Shown piece after piece: positions 45,389 to 52,858 of a stretch of DNA of 64,000 nucleotides. Within the stretch, counting starts at the first letter, position 1, and the number at the start of each line of letters is the position of its first letter. The notes under the pieces were generated by a model. The model saw only the letters and a program-made list of their open reading frames with translations. It ran no database searches and was not told the origin of the DNA. The stretch is from CAJCJE01 sp963818685. Lineage in GTDB: Bacteria; Actinomycetota; Actinomycetes; Mycobacteriales; Pseudonocardiaceae. Made by a program: the position numbers and the translations under genes. The stretch covers positions 709,094-773,093 of the forward strand of contig CAWFTJ010000001.1 of NCBI GenBank assembly GCA_963818685.1, given 5' to 3'.

Positions 45389-47033
45389 CCTCGATCCACC
45401 GACGTGGTTGACGAGTAGTTGGTGATCTTGAGGAGCACGGACCACAGCGATTCGGGCATGGCGTAGCTGCTGGTCTGCCCAGCTTTTCCACTGTTGTTCC
45501 TGCTCGTAGGGACGGATCGGTGCTCAGGCGGTTGACGGCGTGGCCATGGTGGCGTGCCAGAGGCGTTGCCAGGCCCAGACCCAAGGCCAATAGGCGGGCA
45601 GGTGCAGCACGGGCTTGCGCTGTGGGCGAGCCAACCGGGCAGGAATGGTGATGATCTTGCGGCGCAGCGTGGATCCCCTGGCCTTGCCCAGGGTCGTGCT
45701 CGCGAGGGTGCCGGCAGCGCGCAGGAGGTTGTGGGCGATCGCCGCGCAGAGCACCCAGGCGGAGTTCGCGCCGAACGAGCCGGAGGGCATGTGCGCCAGC
45801 GGCCCGTCGATCAGATCAGCGAACACGGTCTCGATGATCGCGTGGCGTCGGTGGGTGATATCCGCTTCAGTCGTGGGTTCGGTGCTGTCGGTGAAAAACG
45901 GGTGATAGCGCCAGACCGGGAACAGTTCGTCCTGACGCGCGGCGTCTTTGACCCGACGCACGATCAGCCGGGCGGTGATGCGGTCTGTGGTGGACGCGAA
46001 CGCGGTGTAGGCGATGTCGGCGACCTCGGCGTCGGAAATCCAGCCTCCGGTATCGGGGTCCCGGACCGCGCCGGGGTAGCGCACCGGTGTCCACGCGTTG
46101 TCGGGAATCGAGGCGATCGCCGCCTGCACGGCGGCATTTTTGGTCAGTACTAGGGAGAACCGGGCGCCGTGGCGGCGGCAGGCGCCGATGACGGCCCGGC
46201 CGCCGAATGCGGAGTCGCCCCGAACCAGGATCTCACCGTGCAGGCCGGCCGTGCGGGCGGTCACGATCGCCTGGGTGACCATGCGGCCCGCGCCTTTGGC
46301 TGAGCCGGTTTTCCCGGCGCGTAGTCGCATTCCCGCGATCACGGGCGCGGCGTGGGTGGTGCTGAGCGTGGTGGCCAGTGGGGAGAGCCCTTTGCGGAGG
46401 ACCTGTTTGCCCGCGATTTTGGCGTGTCCGTAGGAGGCGCCGTGTTTGGCATGTCCGTAGACCGGACGTAGCAGTGAGTCGATGTCGAGGAACACTCGCT
46501 GGTCCGCGCCGGGCAACAGATCCACCTGGTCGCAGAGGTGACGCAGGTGATCGCGGAGCACGGATTCCAGTTGCCGGGCGTGTCCGAAACTGAACTCGCG
46601 TAACAGGGTTCCGATCGTCGAGGGTGCGTACACGCCGTGAAACAGTGTCTTCATGCCGCCTGATCGCAGCATGTCCAGGTCGTCGATGCTGTCCGCGCCC
46701 GCGCACATTCCGGCGATCAGCGTGGTCAGTTTGGGTGCCGGGTTGGCCGCGCCGGACTTGATCCGCGGCGTGGTGATCGAGACCTTCTCTGTTAGGAGCC
46801 TGCTCTGTTCGGTGTGTTCGGCCAGGGCCATGACCGGGACGAGTCCGGCCAGCGACACGAGGTTCTGATCGTCGAAGGTCGCGGACTTCGGGGTGAATCT
46901 GTGCGAAGCTTGCACTTGAAGTGCCCTCTAGGACTGGATGTTTGTTGCCTAGACAACAGCGATCATCCCAGCTCAGAGGGCACTTTCCTGTCTACGACAC
47001 TCGGCAGCCAGCCAATCAGTCGGTGGATCGAGG
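45389..47033. mobile_element. IS1380-family insertion sequence, copy 2
   Basis: 1645 bp with terminal repeats CCTCGATCCACCGAC (left, 45389) and its inverse ending at 47033. Sequence differs clearly from copy 1 but shares the CTGGTCTGCCCAGC tract inside the left end (45468 here, about 42157 there). Flanks are ATCAG and CTTAG, not a duplication, so one side was replaced after insertion; the right side abuts an IS5 end. Confidence 0.85.
45524..46915 (-). CDS. IS1380-family transposase
   Basis: 463 aa, same family as the copy-1 transposase but well diverged: FDDQNLVSLAGLVPVMALAEH, FLDIDSLLRPVYGHAKHG, VRGDSAFGGRAVIGAC, RHAIIETVFADLIDGPLAHMPSG. GTG start just after an inverted repeat AAGTGCCCTCT (46919-46929) / AGAGGGCACTT (46975-46985). 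Intact. Confidence 0.93.
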   Translation of the reverse strand: MQASHRFTPKSATFDDQNLVSLAGLVPVMALAEHTEQSRLLTEKVSITTPRIKSGAANPAPKLTTLIAGMCAGADSIDDLDMLRSGGMKTLFHGVYAPSTIGTLLREFSFGHARQLESVLRDHLRHLCDQVDLLPGADQRVFLDIDSLLRPVYGHAKHGASYGHAKIAGKQVLRKGLSPLATTLSTTHAAPVIAGMRLRAGKTGSAKGAGRMVTQAIVTARTAGLHGEILVRGDSAFGGRAVIGACRRHGARFSLVLTKNAAVQAAIASIPDNAWTPVRYPGAVRDPDTGGWISDAEVADIAYTAFASTTDRITARLIVRRVKDAARQDELFPVWRYHPFFTDSTEPTTEADITHRRHAIIETVFADLIDGPLAHMPSGSFGANSAWVLCAAIAHNLLRAAGTLASTTLGKARGSTLRRKIITIPARLARPQRKPVLHLPAYWPWVWAWQRLWHATMATPSTA

Positions 47034-47078
47034 CTTAGAGGCCACGCAAATAGGGCGTGAGCTATGACCCCTGCGGGG

Positions 47079-47146
47079 GCAGGCACAGGCATTGGTGATC
47101 ATGAAGTTGTCTACGCTTCGTGATCATCAGGAGTGCCTGTGCCTGC
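47079..47146 (+). promoter_or_regulatory. hairpin covering the IS5 transposase start
   Basis: GCAGGCACAGGCA (47079-47091) pairs fully with TGCCTGTGCCTGC (47134-47146), and TGGTGATCATGAAG (47093-47106) with CTTCGTGATCATCA (47116-47129) using two G-U pairs. The bulge between the stems contains GGAG and the right arm contains both possible GTG starts. Only RNA begun upstream would fold it all, so it should damp read-through translation. Confidence 0.7.
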
Positions 47147-47981
47147 GCTGCCATCATGGCTGACCAACCCCCTGTGGGACCAGTTCGCCGCGCTGATCCC
47201 ACCCCGCCCAGTGATCGACCCCACGCATCCGCTGGGCTGCCACCGGCGACGCATCCCCGATCGGATCGTGTTCGACAAGCTCCTTCAGGTGCTGCGATTC
47301 GGCTGCTCCTACGAGGCGATCGCCGACTCAACCTGCTCGGCGGGCACAATCCGCAACCGCCGCGACGAATGGATCAAACTCGGTGTGTTCGCCCAGCTCA
47401 AGCAGATCGCGCTAGACGCCTACGACCGCATCGTGGGCCTGCTGCTGGAGCAGATCGCCATCGACGGCTGCATCACCAAAGCCCCCGGCGGCGGCGAGTG
47501 CGCCGGCCCGTCCCCGGTCGACCGACGCAAGCAGGGCATGAAACGCTCGCTGATGGTCGAGGGCTACGGCATCCCGCTGGGTCGGGTGCTGGCCGGAGCA
47601 AACCGACACGACTCGCCACTGCTGGCCCCCACGCTGGACAAGCTTGACGATCTCGGTCCGTTACCCGACGAGATCACCGTGCACCTGGACTCCGGCTACG
47701 ACTCCGGCAAGACTCGGGAGGAGTTGGCCGGGCGCGGTCTGCGCGGGCAGATCGCGCACAAGGGCGACAAGGCGCCCATCCAAGCCAGCGGCCGCTGGCA
47801 GGTGGAGCGCACCAACGCCTGGCACAACGCGTTCAACCGGCTGCAACGCTGCTACGAACGCCGCGAGGAGGTCATCGACGCCTTCTTCGACCTCGCCGAC
47901 ACGATCATCACCGTGCGTAGCCTGATCCGCAAAGCCTGGACCCTGTACCGGTGGGACACCCGACCAGCACGCCGCCCCTGA
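47139..47981 (+). CDS. IS5-family transposase
   Basis: About 280 aa: DUF4096-like N-domain (PLWDQFAALIPPRP...RRRIPDRIVFDKLLQVLRFG), first Asp in IAIDGCITKAP, second in HLDSGYDSGKTREEL, Glu in WQVERTNAWHNAFNRL. GTG at 47139 has AGGAG five bases before it; GTG at 47133 is in frame. Intact. Confidence 0.9.
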   Translation: MPALPSWLTNPLWDQFAALIPPRPVIDPTHPLGCHRRRIPDRIVFDKLLQVLRFGCSYEAIADSTCSAGTIRNRRDEWIKLGVFAQLKQIALDAYDRIVGLLLEQIAIDGCITKAPGGGECAGPSPVDRRKQGMKRSLMVEGYGIPLGRVLAGANRHDSPLLAPTLDKLDDLGPLPDEITVHLDSGYDSGKTREELAGRGLRGQIAHKGDKAPIQASGRWQVERTNAWHNAFNRLQRCYERREEVIDAFFDLADTIITVRSLIRKAWTLYRWDTRPARRP

Positions 47982-48059
47982 TAAATCACCTATTTGCGCG
48001 GCCTCTAAGCTTGAGTTTTGAGGTCCGGGCGGCCGATCGGGACCCCGATTGATCATGGA

Positions 48060-48120
48060 CGAAGCCCTTGGTTGATCATTCCTTCTTGCGACAGACGGAA
48101 GATCACAACCAAGGGCTTCG
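48060..48120 (+). promoter_or_regulatory. hairpin ending at the DDE transposase start codon
   Basis: CGAAGCCCTTGGTTG (48060-48074) and CAACCAAGGGCTTCG (48106-48120) form a perfect 15-bp stem; TGATCAT (48050-48056) can also pair with ATGATCA (48121-48127), taking in the start ATG. Same layout as the IS5 hairpin. Confidence 0.7.
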
Positions 48121-49476
48121 ATGATCAGTGTGCACCATTCCAGCGCCGCTGCCGCGCTGGGGGACCTTTCCCGGTTCCGTGAGGCGTACTACCAGTGCCT
48201 GACCGCCCGCGCGGACACCCTGTTCGAGTTGACCGACGCCGCGTTGTGCGCCGACGGGCCGGTCACCTCACTGGTCGAGTTATCGCTGGAACCCGAGCAT
48301 CGGCGCGGTCACGGCAGTCTGTACGACAGCCTCAACCAGGGCCGCATCGACATCAGCCGATTCCGCAACGTTGTTGCCCGCCAGAGCATTCCCCGCTGTG
48401 ATGACGGTCGGATCGTGTTGGCCATCGACGTCAGCCACTGGCTACGACCCGACGCCAACACCAGCCCCGAGCGGCTGTTCTGCCACACCTACGGGCGCGG
48501 CAAGGGCCAGGCCCAGATGATCCCCGGCTGGCCCTACTCCTTCATCGCCGCCCTGGAACCGGGCCGCAGTTCGTGGACGGCGCTGCTCGACGTGATGCGC
48601 GTGCGTCCCGACGACGAGCACTGCGACCTGGCCGCCACCCAACTCCGCACCGTGGTGAAGGGGTTGATCACCGCCGGGCACTGGCGGGCAGGCGACCCCG
48701 AGATCTGGATCGTCGGTGACAGCGGCTACGACGGTCCCCGTCTGGCGTTCCTGCTGGCTGACCTCCCGGTCCGGGTACTGGTGCGGCTGCGCTCGGATCG
48801 GGTGCTGGCCTTCCCCGCGCCACCGCGCCGGCCCGGCAGCCGGGGTCGCGGCGCACGACACGGGGCACGGTTCGTGTTCGCCGATCCGGGCACGTGGCCG
48901 ACACCAGCGCACGCCACGACCACCGACACCACACGCTACGGCACCGCGCACGCCCAATCGTGGGACCGGTTACACCCCACACTGACCCGCACGGGCGCCT
49001 GGGCTGGTCACGACGGCGAACTCCCGGTCCTGGAAGGAACCGTGATCCGGTTACAGGTCGAGCGCCTGCCCGGCACCGGCACCCCGAAGCCGTTGTGGCT
49101 GTGGCATTCCGCCTGCGCGATGAGCGCCGCGCGGGTTGACCGGCTGTGGCAGATGTTCTTGCGACGCTTCGATCTGGAACACACTTTTCGGTTCCTCAAG
49201 CAGACGATGGGGTGGACCAGGCCCCGGCTGCGCACGCCCGACGCGGCGGATCGGTGGACCTGGATGGTGCTTGCCGCGCACACCCAACTGCGATTGGGCC
49301 GTCACCTGATCGAGGACCTACCGCGCCCCTGGGAGCGCAGGGCTGCCAGTTCCACTCGGTTGTCCCCGAGCAGGATTCGGCGAGGATTTCGTCGGGTTCG
49401 ACCGGCGATGGGGCTACCGACAAACGCGCCGAAATTCTCCCGGCCCGGTCCCGTGTCGACGGCACGTGAAAACTGA
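48121..49476 (+). pseudogene. DDE transposase (NF041680-like), C-terminus displaced by IS21
   Basis: The frame codes for 451 aa: N-terminal AAAALGDLSRFREAYYQCL, first Asp region VLAIDVSHWLRPDANTSPERLFCHTYGRGK, second WIVGDSGYDGPRLAFLL, Glu region RRFDLEHTFRFLKQTMGWTRPRLRTP. At 49449 the sequence enters IS21. Joining across the TCCCG duplication restores the native tail, GPGRPTGSRN...KTKKTDVKP with stop at 51769-51771. The catalytic core is whole, so the altered protein might still work. Confidence 0.82.
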
Positions 49477-49549
49477 GCACGGCGTGGCATCCGAATTTTG
49501 ACCCCCTGTCCGGTGACCCTGGCTCCAATCGAGCCAGGGAGGACGAAGG

Positions 49550-50803
49550 GTGTTGTCCGTGGAAGATTGGGCTGAGATTCGTCGTTTGCGCAGGTCGGAG
49601 AGGTTGCCGATCAAGGCGATCGCTCGGATACTGGGCATCTCCAGGAACACGGTGCGGGCCGCGTTGGCCTCCGACGCGCCGCCGAAGTACGTGCGCAAAC
49701 CGGCCGGGTCCATCGTGGACACGGTCGAGCCGCAGATCCGGGAACTGTTGCGGGCGTATCCGACGATGCCGGCGACGGTGATCGCGGAACGGGTCGGCTG
49801 GACCCGGTCGATCCGGGTGCTCTCGGGCCGGGTCGCGGAGTTGCGGCCGGCGTATCTGCCGCCGGACCCGGCCTCCCGGACCACGTATGTAGCCGGGGAG
49901 ATCGCCCAGTGCGATCTGTGGTTCCCGCCGATCACCCTGCCGGTCGGGTTCGGGCAGACCCGCAAGCCGACGCAGCTGCCGGTGCTGACCATGGTCTGCG
50001 GCTATTCGCGGTGGCTCTCGGCGATCCTGATTCCCAGCCGCCGTTCCGAGGATCTCTTCGCCGGCTGGTGGCAGCTGATCAACGGGTTGGGGGTGGTGCC
50101 GCGTGTGTTGGTCTGGGACGGGGAAGGCGCGATCGGCCGTTGGCGTGGCGGCCGCAGCGAACTCACCAGCGAGTGCCAGGCGTTCCGCGGGACGTTGGGC
50201 GCGAAGGTCGTGATCTGCCGGCCGGCAGACCCTGAAGCCAAGGGCATGATCGAACGAGCGCACGACTACCTGGAACGCTCCTTCCTGCCCGGCCGTGAGT
50301 TCACCAGCCCTGCCGAGTTCAACGCCCAGTTGCAAACCTGGTTGGCGGTGACTAACACCCGTGTCCGGCGCGTGTTGGGTTGCGCCCCAACGGATCGGAT
50401 CACCGCCGACCGGTGCGCGATGCTGGCGTTGCCGCCGGTCGCTCCGGCCACCGGCTGGCGGGAGTCGACCCGGTTGGCTCGGGATCACTACATTCGCTTG
50501 GACTCTAACGATTATTCGGTGCATCCGGCGGTGATCGGCCGCCGGGTCGAGGTCATCGCGGATCTGTCGCGGGTCCGGGTGGTCTGCGACGGGAAACCGA
50601 TGGCCGACCACGAGCGGATCTGGGCATGGCATCAGACACTGTCTGACCCTGATCATGTTGCGGCAGCAAAAGTATTGCGGCGCAAGCGGATCGGGATGCT
50701 GCGGCCCGCTCCCGAACCTGACGTTGAACAACGGTCACTGACCGACTACGACACCGCGCTGGGCCTGGCCGATGTCGAGCAGGCCGACGGCGGGGTGGCC
50801 TGA
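49550..50803 (+). CDS. istA: IS21 transposase IstA
   Basis: 417 aa: N-terminal helix-turn-helix (IKAIARILGISRNTVRAALASD), DDE core with Asp in GEIAQCDLWFPP, Asp in LVWDGEGAIG and Glu in AKGMIERAHDYLERSF, and a C-terminal beta domain. GTG start; GGGAGGA follows directly after a 9-bp hairpin (CCCTGGCTC 49517-49525 / GAGCCAGGG 49531-49539). Its TGA overlaps the istB ATG. Confidence 0.93.
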   Translation: MLSVEDWAEIRRLRRSERLPIKAIARILGISRNTVRAALASDAPPKYVRKPAGSIVDTVEPQIRELLRAYPTMPATVIAERVGWTRSIRVLSGRVAELRPAYLPPDPASRTTYVAGEIAQCDLWFPPITLPVGFGQTRKPTQLPVLTMVCGYSRWLSAILIPSRRSEDLFAGWWQLINGLGVVPRVLVWDGEGAIGRWRGGRSELTSECQAFRGTLGAKVVICRPADPEAKGMIERAHDYLERSFLPGREFTSPAEFNAQLQTWLAVTNTRVRRVLGCAPTDRITADRCAMLALPPVAPATGWRESTRLARDHYIRLDSNDYSVHPAVIGRRVEVIADLSRVRVVCDGKPMADHERIWAWHQTLSDPDHVAAAKVLRRKRIGMLRPAPEPDVEQRSLTDYDTALGLADVEQADGGVA

Positions 50804-51612
50804 TGCCGACGAGAACGACTGCGAAGACGGCGACCACGGGCCGAGACCTGACCGGTGAGATCGCGTTCCTGACCCGAGCGTTGAAAGCGCCGACGTTGCG
50901 GGAGTCGGTCGAGCGGCTCGCTGCACGCGCTCGGTCGGAAAGCTGGTCGCATGAGGAGTTCCTCGTTGCCTGCTTGCAACGTGAGGTCTCCGCACGAGAG
51001 AGCCACGGCGGCGAGGGACGGATCCGCGCTGCCCGGTTCCCGGCGAGGAAGTCGTTGGAGGAATTCGACTTCGACCATGCTCGCGGACTCAAACGAGATG
51101 TGATCGCTCACCTCGGCACGCTGGATTTCGTGACGGGGAAGGAGAATGTGGTGTTCCTCGGGCCGCCCGGGACCGGCAAGACGCATCTGGCGATCGGGTT
51201 GGCGATGCGCGCCTGCCAGGCTGGCCACCGGGTCGCGTTCGCCACCGCAGCCGAGTGGGTCGCTCGCCTGGCCGACGCCCACCACGCCGGCCGGTTGCAG
51301 GCCGAGCTGACCAAACTCGGCCGCTACCCATTGCTCGTGGTTGATGAAGTCGGCTACATCCCGTTCGAGCCGGAGGCCGCGAACCTGTTCTTCCAACTGG
51401 TCTCCTCCCGCTACGAGAGGGCCAGTTTGATCGTCACGAGCAACAAAGTCTTCGGCCGGTGGGGCGAGGTGTTCGGCGACGACGTGGTCGCCGCCGCCAT
51501 GATCGACCGCCTCGTCCACCACGCCGAGGTGATCGCCCTCAAGGGCGACAGCTACCGGCTCAAGGACCGCGACCTCGGCCGCGTCCCAGCCGCTGGCACA
51601 ACTGAAGAGTAA
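50803..51612 (+). CDS. istB: IS21 helper ATPase IstB
   Basis: 269-aa AAA+ protein that selects target DNA with IstA. Walker A GPPGTGKTHL, Walker B LLVVDEVGYIP, sensor region SLIVTSNKVFGRW. One-base overlap with istA (TGATG). Intact. Confidence 0.94.
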   Translation: MPTRTTAKTATTGRDLTGEIAFLTRALKAPTLRESVERLAARARSESWSHEEFLVACLQREVSARESHGGEGRIRAARFPARKSLEEFDFDHARGLKRDVIAHLGTLDFVTGKENVVFLGPPGTGKTHLAIGLAMRACQAGHRVAFATAAEWVARLADAHHAGRLQAELTKLGRYPLLVVDEVGYIPFEPEAANLFFQLVSSRYERASLIVTSNKVFGRWGEVFGDDVVAAAMIDRLVHHAEVIALKGDSYRLKDRDLGRVPAAGTTEE

Positions 51613-51806
51613 CCATCAACCCACCCACAGGGGGTCAAAATTCGGGCGCCGAAAGTGCTCAAAATTCGACTGCCGTTGACATCCCGGACGCCCAACAGGA
51701 TCACGAAACTCTCACCAAGCCCCACAACACGACCCCGGCAAGACCAAGAAAACGGACGTCAAGCCTTAAATCATAAGCTTAGTGGGCAGCGACCGGTTCC
51801 GAGCGC

Positions 51807-52046
51807 ATGACCCAGGAACGTGCTCTCTCTTCCCGAAGGTGGTGGGTCATGGGCGCCCAACGAGATCGGAAGCGCCACGTGCGTTGCCCCGATTCACGAC
51901 GGCTCCGGGTGAGTGAGGAACGTCGTGATCCGCCCGATATCGAGAAGCTCGCAAAGGTCCTCATCAGCCTCGTGCGAGAGCAGGAGCTGAACCGGCCAAC
52001 AGTCGCGACACAGAGTGACCACGAATCGACACCTGAGGTGAGTTAG
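51807..52046 (+). CDS. small hypothetical protein
   Basis: 79 codons at most; basic N-terminal half and a helical stretch DIEKLAKVLISLVREQEL. The ATG at 51849, preceded by GAAGGTGG, may be the real start. It begins 24 bases after the IS edge. Its last 13 codons lie in direct repeat A. No family recognised; probably belongs to the plasmid-like region. Confidence 0.5.
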   Translation: MTQERALSSRRWWVMGAQRDRKRHVRCPDSRRLRVSEERRDPPDIEKLAKVLISLVREQELNRPTVATQSDHESTPEVS

Positions 52047-52065
52047 AACCTCGAAATAAACCCAC

Positions 52066-52093
52066 GGCCTGGCGTTCTGTTGAACGCCAGGCC
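52066..52093 (+). promoter_or_regulatory. conserved hairpin, copy A
   Basis: Perfect 12-bp stem GGCCTGGCGTTC / GAACGCCAGGCC with loop TGTT, 57 bases before the HTH gene. Copy B at 56478 keeps the stem with matching changes on both arms. No T-tract follows, so it could be attenuator, protein site or a weak terminator. Confidence 0.6.
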
Positions 52094-52149
52094 AGAGGCT
52101 TGGGACTACGAGGAGTCAAACCGCAGGTCAGAAGCGGTAGAACCCTTAG

Positions 52150-52608
52150 GTGGAGGTTAGGGAAGCTTATTATAACCCGAAAGACCAGGTCAAAGCCCTG
52201 GAACAGCTCCGCGAGAAGCTCCCCAACCTCGACACCCTCGTGCCAGGACCAGCCTCCCACGACCGTCCCCGGCGTGCCCGCAGGCTCGCCGCCGACCAGA
52301 TCCAGGAGCTGATCGCCGCCTACCAGTCCGGCTCAACGGTCTACGAACTGGGCGCCCAGTTCGGCATCGAACGGCGAACCGTCAGCGCCATCCTCCGCCG
52401 CCACGACGTCCCGATGCGCCGCCGCGGCCTCTCACCCGACCAGGTCGACCACGCCATGCACCTCTACAACCTCGGCTGGTCCCTCGCCCGAGTCGGCGAC
52501 CACCTGGACGTCGACCACACCACCGTGCTGACCAAACTCCGCGAACGCGGCGTTCCTACCCGAGACAGCCACGGACGTCCGCGCATCGAATCAGGTGGCC
52601 CTCGATGA
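52150..52608 (+). CDS. HTH DNA-binding protein, copy A
   Basis: 152 aa; N-terminal DQVKALEQLREKLPNLDTL helix, then two tandem resolvase-like helix-turn-helix units: QIQELIAAYQSGSTVYELGAQFGIERRTVSAIL and VDHAMHLYNLGWSLARVGDHLDVDHTTVLTKL. This resembles the C-terminal DNA-binding part of invertases without a catalytic domain, so a regulator is likely. The GTG start has no clear ribosome site but is conserved in copy B. Overlaps the following DUF2637 frame by 4 nt. Confidence 0.75.
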   Translation: MEVREAYYNPKDQVKALEQLREKLPNLDTLVPGPASHDRPRRARRLAADQIQELIAAYQSGSTVYELGAQFGIERRTVSAILRRHDVPMRRRGLSPDQVDHAMHLYNLGWSLARVGDHLDVDHTTVLTKLRERGVPTRDSHGRPRIESGGPR

Positions 52609-52850
52609 CCAACATTCCCGCCGAATTGCCCCGTCCGTCTGGTTCGAGTGGGGCCGCGGTCGTTCAGGCCGTCACCGTGATCATGGCATCGTCGTCGACC
52701 TCACCTTCCTCTTTGGGTTCGGCAACGTCCCCAACCTCGCGCTCCCCTTGGGCGTACCTGGCTGGGTTGCTCCACTCTTCGCGCCCGCCGTCGACCTGTC
52801 GATCCTCCATCGTCGCGGCTCGCCAGCGCTATGGCGGCCACGTAGGTAAC
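52605..52850 (+). pseudogene. truncated, frameshifted DUF2637 gene, copy A
   Basis: Starts as MTNIPAELPRPSGSSGAAVV matching copy B, shifts frame at about 52687, continues as VVDLTFLFGFGNVPNLALPLGVPGWVAP, and loses homology after DLSIL at about 52807. The ATPase gene begins directly after. A remnant. Confidence 0.75.
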
Positions 52851-52858
52851 CTGGGCTG

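Larger units (their letters stand above)
47035..48008. mobile_element. IS5-family insertion sequence
   Basis: Inverted ends TTAGAGGCCACGCAAATAGG (left) and, inverted, TTAGAGGCCGCGCAAATAGG (right), 19 of 20 matching. The exact outer base is uncertain because the left end touches the IS1380 copy 2 and the right end touches the next element (GCTT). About 974 bp with one transposase. Confidence 0.8.
49454..51681. mobile_element. IS21-family insertion sequence
   Basis: 2228 bp. Left end TGTCGACGGCACGTGAAAAC, right end (inverted) TGTCAACGGCAGTCGAATTT; both ends carry a second inner repeat CCGAATTTTGACCCCCTGT (49492-49510 and inverted at 51627-51645). TCCCG is duplicated at 49449-49453 and 51682-51686. 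Carries istA and istB. Inserted in the last codons of the surrounding transposase gene. Confidence 0.92.
48005..51782. mobile_element. DDE insertion sequence split by an IS21 element
   Basis: Ends CTAAGCTT (48005) and AAGCTTAG (to 51782) are inverted copies. Subtracting the IS21 and its 5-base duplication leaves about 1545 bp. The transposase resembles the actinobacterial NF041680-type DDE family. Its left end abuts the IS5 element. Confidence 0.72.
52008..52807 (+). repeat. direct repeat A (paralogous with 56427-57217)
   Basis: About 800 bases collinear with repeat B: ACACAGAGTG start, hairpin, HTH gene, start of a DUF2637 gene. Longest near-identical tract is at 52150-52195 (B 56565-56610). 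Similarity stops inside the DUF2637 gene at about 52807. Confidence 0.85.
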
